Of a stretch of 10,414 nt of DNA, positions 1 to 6,300 are shown in pieces. Where the stretch lies: positions 1-10,414 of the forward strand of contig CAUZJR010000171.1 in the NCBI GenBank assembly GCA_963580005.1. Reading direction: 5' to 3'. The position numbers were made by a program, and so were the translations under genes. This stretch comes from UBA8437 sp963580005. Its GTDB lineage: Bacteria; Planctomycetota; Planctomycetia; Planctomycetales; Planctomycetaceae. The notes beneath the pieces are model-generated. The model saw only the letters and a list, made by a program, of their open reading frames with translations. It ran no database searches and was not told the origin of the DNA. Numbering within the stretch: the stretch's first letter is position 1; every line of letters begins with the position of its first letter.

Positions 1-1130
1 CCGGTCGACCTCCGTTTTTGGGTCGGAGCACCGTCCAGATCATCCAGCAGCAGCGGTACGGGCAATTCGACCCGCCCCGATCGATCGTCCCCGAGATTCC
101 TCGCTGGCTCGACGAAGTCGTCTGCCGGCTGATGTCCAAGGAGCCCGAGGACCGTTACCCCGACGCCTATGTGTTGGGCCTGCGGCTGCAGGAGATTCCT
201 CGCAAGGTGGCCCTGTCGCAGGGTGAACCTTCACAGCCCCCACCCGAGGACGCCGACGACACCACGAGTGTCTTTAGCCTGGCTGATCTCGAGGATGATT
301 CGGCAACGCAGGGCAGCGACGACCTGACGATGGCGGCCACCGCCGTGACGGCCGACGCCTTGCCACGGGCCGAGGTTGAAGCGAGTCCGGCAGGAGCGAC
401 GCTGGCGCGGGACTTGGTGAAGTTCGAAATCGAGCGGCAGGCTCAGCGAGGTCGCTGGAGCAGTTGGCTCAACAGCACGCCCGGACTGCTGGTGGCACTC
501 GTGCTGGTGGTCTCGATCGGTGTCGTGATGTGGCGGATGGGTCGGATGAATTCGGATCAGCGATTTGCCGAAGGAGTGAGGTTGCTGGAGCTCTCGGAGC
601 CCGATTGGCAGACGGCTCGAGACCGGTACCTCGCACCGCTGGTGGCCGAGGACCCGGGTCGGTGGCGGGATCGGGCGGCTCCGTACCTCGATCAGATCGA
701 GCGGTTGGAGGCCAGGCAGCTGTCTCGGCCGAGGAGGCGATTGCAGGAGGGGGATGTGAGCGAGGTGACCCGGTTCCTGAGACTGGCTCGAGAATACAAG
801 CGGCTGGGTGACCGGGCCCGGGCGATTCGGATCGTGGAGTCGGTACTCGAACTGGTCGAGGGACAGCAGGGGTGGGAATCCGAAGCGGGGGTCGCCCGGG
901 GGCTGCTGAAGCAATGGCAGGGTGAATCGGTCGGTTCGGCGAGCGACTCGAGGCTGGCGTCCGAGGCGCTGGCCCGGGCTCGAACGGCACGGCAGGACGG
1001 TCGGATTGAGGAAGCTCGCCGGGTGTGGCAGAGTATTGTCGAGTTGTATGCCGGGGACACGTCTGCCCGGGAAGCGGTCGCAGAGGCGCGGCGGGGATTG
1101 GTCGAGACCGAGGATGAAGCTGATGAATGA
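1..1130 (+). CDS. Transmembrane Ser/Thr protein kinase, C-terminal part (5' end outside window)
   Basis: Partial gene; reading frame opens at base 3 and continues from upstream, so the TTG at 18 is not the start. The first residues (GRPPFLGRSTVQII) are the end of a eukaryotic-type (Hanks) kinase C-lobe. They are followed by PRWLDEVVCRLMSKEPEDRY, where the Arg of EDRYPDA is the conserved subdomain XI arginine. The ATP-binding lobe and catalytic HRD/DFG motifs lie upstream, so activity cannot be judged. After the kinase come an acidic Ser/Thr/Asp-rich linker (about 240-420), one membrane helix (about 480-536, TPGLLVALVLVVSIGVVMW), and about 190 residues of Arg/Glu-rich helices. Two stretches there (about 770-870 and 950-1090) have a TPR-like rhythm of alanines and aromatics. 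The expected topology is kinase in the cytoplasm and helical region outside. The stop overlaps apt by 8 nt. Family call is firm; the TPR reading is tentative. Confidence 0.88.
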   Translation, partial: GRPPFLGRSTVQIIQQQRYGQFDPPRSIVPEIPRWLDEVVCRLMSKEPEDRYPDAYVLGLRLQEIPRKVALSQGEPSQPPPEDADDTTSVFSLADLEDDSATQGSDDLTMAATAVTADALPRAEVEASPAGATLARDLVKFEIERQAQRGRWSSWLNSTPGLLVALVLVVSIGVVMWRMGRMNSDQRFAEGVRLLELSEPDWQTARDRYLAPLVAEDPGRWRDRAAPYLDQIERLEARQLSRPRRRLQEGDVSEVTRFLRLAREYKRLGDRARAIRIVESVLELVEGQQGWESEAGVARGLLKQWQGESVGSASDSRLASEALARARTARQDGRIEEARRVWQSIVELYAGDTSAREAVAEARRGLVETEDEADE

Positions 1131-1677
1131 CGAGAGCGGCACGAGCGGTGAACTGGACCTGAAGGCTCATATCCGCACCGTGCCCGATTTTCCGGTGCCC
1201 GGGATCCGCTTCCGAGACATCACGCCGCTATTGGCCTCACCCGAAGCGTATTCGGAAGTGATCCGCCGGCTGGCCGATGCGTTCCGCGAGGGGGGTGTCG
1301 ACGTGGTGGCGAGTGTCGAGGCTCGGGGGTTCCTGTTCGGAGCACCGCTGGCATTGGAACTGGGAGCCCGCTTCGTGCCCGTCCGCAAGCCGGGCAAGCT
1401 GCCTCACGAGACCCGCTCGCACTCCTACCAACTCGAATATGGCGAGGACACTCTTGAAGTCCACACCGACGCGGTGCAGGCCGGCGACCGGGTGCTGATG
1501 GTCGACGACCTGCTGGCCACCGGCGGGACCGTCGCCGCCTGCAACCGGTTGCTGGTCGAGGCCGGAGCCGAGGTGTTGGGGTGTGCGGTGGTGATCGAAC
1601 TGTTGGGGTTGGGGGGCCGAGAAGCGTTGGCCGGATGCGAGGTGACCACGTTGATGACCTACAGCGAAGATGAGTGA
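1123..1677 (+). CDS. apt: Adenine phosphoribosyltransferase (purine salvage)
   Basis: Converts adenine plus PRPP to AMP and pyrophosphate in the cytoplasm. All landmarks of the family are visible in 184 aa: PDFPVPGIRFRDITPLL (residues 21-37), EARGFLFGAPLAL (66-78), the flexible-loop region VPVRKPGKLPHET (85-97), YQLEYG (102-107), and the PRPP-binding signature VLMVDDLLATGGT (124-136) with its acidic pair D128-D129. Length fits the usual 170-185 aa. Two in-frame ATGs exist, at 1114 and 1123. The 1123 start is preferred because the GAGG at 1110-1113 is 9 nt upstream of it but touches the 1114 ATG. It overlaps the kinase stop (ATGAATGA), and the next gene overlaps its own stop in the same way, so expression is probably coupled. 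No residue looks missing. Why a salvage enzyme sits behind a receptor kinase is not evident; co-transcription may be incidental. Confidence 0.96.
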   Translation: MNDESGTSGELDLKAHIRTVPDFPVPGIRFRDITPLLASPEAYSEVIRRLADAFREGGVDVVASVEARGFLFGAPLALELGARFVPVRKPGKLPHETRSHSYQLEYGEDTLEVHTDAVQAGDRVLMVDDLLATGGTVAACNRLLVEAGAEVLGCAVVIELLGLGGREALAGCEVTTLMTYSEDE

Positions 1678-2035
1678 CGTGGCGAGCAGGGAAGACCGAC
1701 TGCAGGGAGTCATCCGGGAGTGCCAGGACATGATGGCACACGCCTGGGTGGTCCGCACATTTGTGAAGCACAGCGAGGAGGTCGAGGATTTTCCGGAACT
1801 GATGGGGATCGTGCGGGCGGTGTTCGATACGTCGAGGGCCCTGGAGACCCGGCTGCACGACCCGGCGGGCTACATCAAGATGCTGGGCAAGAAGATTGGT
1901 CGCATGCGAAGGGCGACCGAGCAGTTTCGCCGTGATGCGCCGTTGGCCTCGACCCACACCAACTTTGTCCAGGCCGTTCGCTCGATCGATCTCTGTGTCA
2001 CTCGGCTCGAAGAGCTGCTCAAGGAAGGCAGCTGA
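1670..2035 (+). CDS. Small conserved-looking helical protein of unknown function (121 aa)
   Basis: I do not recognise this family. The protein is soluble, has no signal peptide or membrane segment, and appears almost wholly alpha-helical with many Arg and Glu residues. Notable stretches are ECQDMMAHAWVVRTFVKH (about residues 17-34), an acidic link EEVEDFPEL, a basic helix KMLGKKIGRMRRATEQFRR (about 70-88), and a C-terminal amphipathic helix ending LEELLKEGS. The start ATG at 1670 overlaps the apt stop by 8 nt (ATGAGTGA). The upstream AGCGAAG is a poor ribosome site, which suggests translation by re-initiation after apt. The gene is real rather than a shadow: it is the only long + frame between apt and the parA promoter, and it fits the operon spacing. 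Co-expression with a kinase and apt suggests nothing specific about function. Confidence 0.8.
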   Translation: MSDVASREDRLQGVIRECQDMMAHAWVVRTFVKHSEEVEDFPELMGIVRAVFDTSRALETRLHDPAGYIKMLGKKIGRMRRATEQFRRDAPLASTHTNFVQAVRSIDLCVTRLEELLKEGS

Positions 2036-2061
2036 CCGGTTCTTGCGGGGCCAAGTCATCT

Positions 2062-2090
2062 TTGCGCGGTTGCGACTCTCGAGATATACT
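2062..2090 (+). promoter_or_regulatory. Sigma-70-like promoter for the ParA-family gene
   Basis: A -35 hexamer TTGCGC (2062-2067) and a -10 hexamer TATACT (2085-2090) are separated by exactly 17 bp. TATACT differs from the consensus at one position and the -35 at two. Transcription would start near 2097, giving a leader of about 33 nt before the GTG at 2130. It lies in the only gap between the apt operon and parA, and is an AT-rich island in GC-rich DNA. This makes parA a separate transcription unit. Confidence 0.62.
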
Positions 2091-2129
2091 TCCGCGGCTT
2101 GGGACTTGCGAATCGAGCGAGATGATCTA

Positions 2130-2948
2130 GTGCGGACGATCGCGGTGATGAACCAGAAGGGGGGCGTCGGCAAGACGACCACCAGCGTCAACCTGGCCGC
2201 GGGACTGGCCGCGACCGGTCGCCGCGTCTGCCTGGTGGATCTCGATCCCCAGGCCCATGCTTCGCTGCACCTGGGAGTCGAGGCCGAAGTGGGCACCCCG
2301 AGTCTCTACGACGTCATGCTGGGTCGACGCACGTTGATCGAGATCCGTCGGCAGGTGGCCGAGTCGCTGTGGGTTGTACCGGGCAACGTGGACCTGGCGG
2401 GGGTCGAGCGGGAACTGGCTGTTGCGGCCGGACGCGAGACGGTGTTGCGGGACGCACTGGGAGAACTCGAGACCGGTTGCCCGATGGACTACTGCCTGAT
2501 CGACTGTCCGCCGTCGCTGGGTGTGCTGACCATCAACGCTCTGGCCGGGGTCGGTGAAGTGTTCATCACCCTGCAGCCCCACTTCCTCGCTCTGCAGGGA
2601 CTCTCGAAACTGCTCGAAACCGCTGCGCTGGTCAGCCGGCGGCTGAACCGCGAGTTGAAGATCAGCGGGATCGTGCTGTGCCTGTTCGAGACCGGGACGA
2701 GGCTGGCGGCCGACATCAGTGAGGACCTGGGCGACTTCTTCGAATCCAGTGATCTTCAAGCACCCTGGGCCGGTGCGACCATCTTCGAGTCGCGGATCCG
2801 TCGCAACATCCGGCTGGCCGAAGCCGCCGGGTTCGGGAAGTCGATCTTCGACTACGACCCCGATTGCAACGGGTCGGTCGACTATCGCGGGCTGGTCCGG
2901 GAAGTGATCGCCAGCGAGGCGTCGGGTACGGTGGCAAGAGCCGCCTGA
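2130..2948 (+). CDS. ParA/Soj/MinD-family partitioning ATPase, orphan (no adjacent parB)
   Basis: A 272-aa P-loop ATPase of the ParA group, which form ATP-dependent dimers that bind DNA or membrane to position cargo. Visible motifs: deviant Walker A KGGVGKTTT (residues 10-18; signature Lys10, P-loop Lys15), Walker A' LVDLDPQAHASL (35-46), and Walker B YCLIDCPPSLG (121-131). The C-terminal ParA motif SRIRRNIRLAEAAGFGKSIF (221-240) is followed by DYDPDCNGSVDYRGLVREV. The first seven residues precede the P-loop strand directly, so there is no N-terminal HTH domain as in plasmid-type ParA, and no MinD-type amphipathic C-terminal helix is obvious. The GTG at 2130 is chosen because it yields the normal short N-terminus and lies about 33 nt downstream of a good promoter; an imperfect GCGAG (2117-2121) serves as ribosome site. 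No parB or centromere-like repeat is in view, so it may be chromosomal Soj with parB elsewhere, or an orphan that positions another cargo. Confidence 0.93.
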   Translation: MRTIAVMNQKGGVGKTTTSVNLAAGLAATGRRVCLVDLDPQAHASLHLGVEAEVGTPSLYDVMLGRRTLIEIRRQVAESLWVVPGNVDLAGVERELAVAAGRETVLRDALGELETGCPMDYCLIDCPPSLGVLTINALAGVGEVFITLQPHFLALQGLSKLLETAALVSRRLNRELKISGIVLCLFETGTRLAADISEDLGDFFESSDLQAPWAGATIFESRIRRNIRLAEAAGFGKSIFDYDPDCNGSVDYRGLVREVIASEASGTVARAA

Positions 2949-2958
2949 GCTCACCCCA

Positions 2959-2993
2959 GGGACTGGCTCCGCAGTCCCGCCCTTTGGCGGGAC
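2959..2993. repeat. Two overlapping, mutually exclusive hairpins
   Basis: Hairpin A pairs GGGACTG (2959-2965) with CAGTCCC (2972-2978) around a 6-nt loop. Hairpin B pairs GTCCCGCC (2974-2981) with GGCGGGAC (2986-2993) around the loop CTTT. Both are perfect. They share the GTCCC at 2974-2978, so only one can form at a time on a given strand. The position, 11 bp after the parA stop, would suit transcript end protection. Neither hairpin has a following T-run, so this is not a classical Rho-independent terminator. Confidence 0.7.
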
Positions 2994-2996
2994 GGA

Positions 2997-3047
2997 GGTG
3001 CCTGTCCCGATTGGAGCAACCAGCCGACGAGCGCTGGGACAGGCACC
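2997..3047. repeat. 12-bp perfect inverted repeat with 27-nt loop
   Basis: GGTGCCTGTCCC (2997-3008) pairs perfectly with GGGACAGGCACC (3036-3047), nested inside the outer inverted repeat of the 2956-3087 element. The long loop and the exact arms suggest terminal repeats of a small insertion, or a stable cruciform or stem, rather than a terminator. Confidence 0.75.
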
Positions 3048-3087
3048 GGCGCCCCGCCACGCGCGGAGCTCTGGAGCCAGTCCCCGG

Positions 3088-3328
3088 GCCGGAATCCGCT
3101 ACAACCGCTGCAGGTGGTCCTCTGCAGGGTCAATCGGATTCGGAAAAACCCGCAATTGGCTGCAACAACTGGTGCCGGTCTGGCATCCTAAAGTAGATTG
3201 GCAATCGGAATTCCTTACCCGGTCTTCCTAAACCACAGAATCACTCCAGCTTTCGGTTCGATGCACGAGTTGTCGCACGCGTATTGAAACTCAGGCTGAC
3301 TGAAAAAAGAGATGCAGGGGGTATGCAG
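3088..3328 (+). other. Non-coding leader upstream of the two giant genes
   Basis: About 240 bp without a convincing gene. It is less GC-rich than its surroundings. Small signals are an 8-bp direct repeat CAATCGGA (3131-3138 and 3202-3209), CTGCAGG twice (3108-3114 and 3122-3128), and the short palindrome GATTGGCAATC (3196-3206). A TTGGCA (3198-3203) resembles a -35 box, but no good -10 follows at 16-18 bp; TAAAGT (3189-3194) resembles a -10 without a good -35. The promoter for the downstream operon should lie here, but I cannot place it. Confidence 0.45.
3316..3321 (+). promoter_or_regulatory. Ribosome binding site that decides the start of the first giant gene
   Basis: AGGGGG at 3316-3321 is a strong purine-rich Shine-Dalgarno. 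It is 7 nt upstream of the ATG at 3329 but only 1 nt upstream of the ATG at 3323, so the 3329 start is favoured. The in-frame TTG at 3284 has no such site. Confidence 0.6.
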
Positions 3329-6300
3329 ATGCGTGTGTTCGAGACGGTCGTCGTGGGAATCAGGCGGTTGCTGGCGGTGACCGCGGTGGCTGCGATGTTG
3401 ACCGCTGTGGCCGCGGTGTTGCTGGTGGGACCGGTACATGGCCAGGACGCGACCAAGAAGGCTGCCGCTCAGCCTGTGGTGAAGCCGGCCGTGAAGCCGG
3501 TGGCTGCGAAGGCGGAGAAATTCGAGCAGTGGATCTACGTCCCATACAAGGACCTGCAATCGGTATTCGACAAGCATCCTTCGGCGGTGTTCCTTCCGTA
3601 CGCGGAGTACCTGCGATTGTGGGAGGCTGCTGGTGGATCGGACCAAATTGCGAAGGGGCCTCCGGTCGAGGGGGTGATCACCCAGGCGAGCTACGTGGCC
3701 ACGGTCGACGAGAACCTGGCTCGGATCGTCGCCACGTTGACGGTGCAGGTGTTGGGCAAGAGCTGGGCTGAGATTCCGATCCAGTTTGGCCAGGCGGCGA
3801 TTGGCCGCGTGACTGCGACTCGCAATGGCGAGGCGACCCAGGTCTTGCTCCGCGGCACCGGTGCGGGTCGTTACGCGTTGTTGTTCCCCGAGACGGGCAC
3901 TCACTCCGTGACACTCGAGCTGACAGCCCGGATCCGCGCTTCGGCCGACGGTCATTCGTTCGAGTTGGCTTGTCCGACGGTGGGGATGACGACGTTCGAG
4001 TTGAGTGTGCCTCGACCCGAGCAGGCTGTTGACCTGACACCGAGGCTGGTGGCCTTGCCGGTCGAGGCGGCCGAGGGTCGCACTCGAGTGCGAGCTCGCT
4101 TGGGAGCGACTCCGAAAATCACGGCCTTGTGGTATCCCCGAGTCGGCCAGAAGCCGGACATGGACCTGTTGACGAGCGTATCGAACTACCAGCAGATCTC
4201 GATTCGCGACGGGCTGGTGCACACCGATGTCTTCCTGCACCACGAGGTGTTGCGAGGCGAGCTGACCGAGCTGAGGATCGCGGTGCCCCCCGGTCACCAG
4301 ATCCTGGACGTGGCGTCGACCCAGGCGAAGATCCGCAAGTGGACTCCGGTGACCGAGGAGAAGCGTCAGGTGGTCACCGTCGAGTTCATTGGAGCGGTGC
4401 GTGGCAAGTTCGTGCTCGAGGTCCACACCGAGCGTCCGGCTCCGGCGATGGGTGCGGTGTTTCCGGTATCGGGAGTGGACACGGCGGGAATCGAGAAGTC
4501 GACGATCGACGATCCCGGCATGGCGATCCACGGCATCCATTCCCTGGACGCGGTTCGCGAGAGTGGCCAGGTGGTGCTGACTCACGGCACCGATCTGACG
4601 CTGAATGTTCTCCCGCCTCGAGGCCTTGTGAGGATCGAGCCGGGCGAGGTGTTTGCTTCGATCCGCCGTCCTGGCGGCCGTTCGTACAAGTACTTCAGCC
4701 CCCGTTTTGATCTCAGGGTGTCCTACGAACCGGTGCAGCCGCGGATCACCGTCGACCATTCGACCCGGCTGGAATTCCGGGACGACGAGCTACGGAGCCT
4801 GTCTCGGTTGAAGTACACCGTCGAGCGTGCCGGGGTCTTCGAGTGGAAGCTGCAGTTGCCCGAGGGTCTCGAACTCGACGGGGTCACCGGCGATGCGTAC
4901 AAGGAGCACACCTTTGACAAGGCGAGCCGGCTGTTGACCGTGGTGCTGGCCCAGCGACGCCAGGGGGCCCTGGGCCTGACGATCAACGCCCACCGGGAGT
5001 TTGACGGCGAGGCGGAAACGGTGGACATTTCGTTGCCGGTGATCGAGCCACGGGGAGTGGTTCGCGAGAACGGGACGGTGTCTGTTTACGCTCCGGACGC
5101 GTTTGAGGTGATCACAGACGAGGAGAAGCTCTCGGGGATCCAGCCCAATCGCAGTGGCAAGGTGGCTGCGGCGGTGGGCCGGGCCCGGTTGGCCAGCACG
5201 TGGCAGTACACGTCGTATCCGACCGCCGAAGCCGCCCGGCAGCTGGCTCTGCCGGTGACCACCCGCCGACGCCCCACCAGGCTCTCGGCCACCGTCGCCA
5301 CCACCGCCAACGCCAAGCAGCAGGTGGTCGATGTCGATTCGAAGGTGATCTTCACTGTCGAATACGCCGGGAAGGACACGTTCCGGATCCGCGTGCCCGA
5401 GTCGATTGGCAAGGACGCTCAGATCACCTCCGCAAAGGCTCCCGGTGGAGCATCGACACCGGTGCCGATCCGCGAGAAGACTGCCGGAGATCCCGAAGAC
5501 GGGTTTGTGACCTGGACGATCGTGATGCAGCAGGAGTTGACCGGGCCGGTGGCGTTTGACGTCAGCTGGGACTTGAAGACCGGAGACGGCGAGGGGACCG
5601 AGGGCACCACGGTTACGGTTCATCCTCCCGAAGCTCTTGATCTCGACAACGAGAACATCACCGGCGAGGTGGTGATCAAGAAGGACGACGCGCTGGAGGT
5701 CAAGTGGCCCTCGAGTGACACGCTGGCCGACTTGGGACTCGAGTTCATCGACGTGCGGGAATTGAGGCTGTTGCCGACGGGCGGATCGGCCGCGTTCCGC
5801 TTTCACACTCAACCGGTCAGCATCGAGATTTCGACCCGGAAGTTCGAATCCGAGAAAGTCGTGCAGACGGTCGTGTCTCGAGCCCTGGTCGAGATCGTGA
5901 TCAATAAGAACGGCAACGCCAGCGTGAGGGCCCGCTACAGGCTCAAGAGCAGCGAGCGTCAGAGGCTGCGGGTGGACATGCCCAATGGGACGAGTGTCTC
6001 GGAGGTGTTTGTCGACCAGAGGAAGGTGCTGGTCGAGAAGGCCGGCGGCGGTCCGCAGGTCGAGGACGGCTGGACCGCCTACTCGTTCAACGTGGCCGGT
6101 ACCAGGACCGACGAGGAATTCTTCCTCTCGATCCGCTACGACCTGAAGCAGAAGGAGTTCTTCGACAGCTGGTTTGGCAGTACCGAGACGATCAAGCTGC
6201 CCCAGATCGGAGGCGTGGGGTCTGATGAGCAGGAGGTGGTGACCCAGGAACTGAGGACCGCGGTGTTTGTGCCGCGTGAGTACAAGCTGGTCGGGGTTCC

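Larger units (their letters stand above)
2956..3087. repeat. Palindrome-rich element bounded by inverted repeats (REP/MITE-like)
   Basis: About 132 bp of non-coding DNA begins 7 bp after the parA stop. Its ends are a 15-bp inverted repeat with one mismatch: CCAGGGACTGGCTCC (2956-2970) and GGAGCCAGTCCCCGG (3073-3087). Inside lie further perfect palindromes, listed separately. It encodes no protein and carries no transposase. The structure is that of a non-autonomous mobile or REP-like dispersed element; copy number elsewhere in the genome is unknown. No clear target-site duplication is visible. It could also protect the parA mRNA 3' end. Confidence 0.6.

Noticed and set aside
922..1122. N-terminal extension of apt upstream to 922
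   Set aside because: It would lie within the kinase gene, and the extension is Arg-rich with no match to the Apt fold. The family length is met from 1123.
231..1142. Open frame of 303 codons on the - strand opposite the kinase
   Set aside because: The + strand carries recognisable kinase and apt sequence; the - frame is Pro/Arg/His-rich shadow.
1896..2129. N-terminal extension of the ParA-family protein
   Set aside because: The extension overlaps the 121-aa gene and spans the promoter. ParA proteins of this class start just before the P-loop strand, as from the GTG at 2130.
2959..2993. Rho-independent terminator after parA
   Set aside because: The hairpins are good but there is no T-run after either of them.
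2864..3231. Small open frames over the parA end and the intergenic element (110 and 77 codons)
   Set aside because: They follow palindromic repeat DNA, lack a ribosome site and have no protein-like composition.
3198..3233. Promoter built on TTGGCA at 3198
   Set aside because: No acceptable -10 hexamer occurs at 16-18 bp; the nearest AT-rich hexamers are too far away.
3215..4759. Long open frame on the - strand (514 codons) opposite the first giant gene
   Set aside because: It is antisense to a gene with a clear signal peptide and module structure. Its product is rich in His, Arg and Gln with no domain, as expected from the reverse strand of GC-rich codons.
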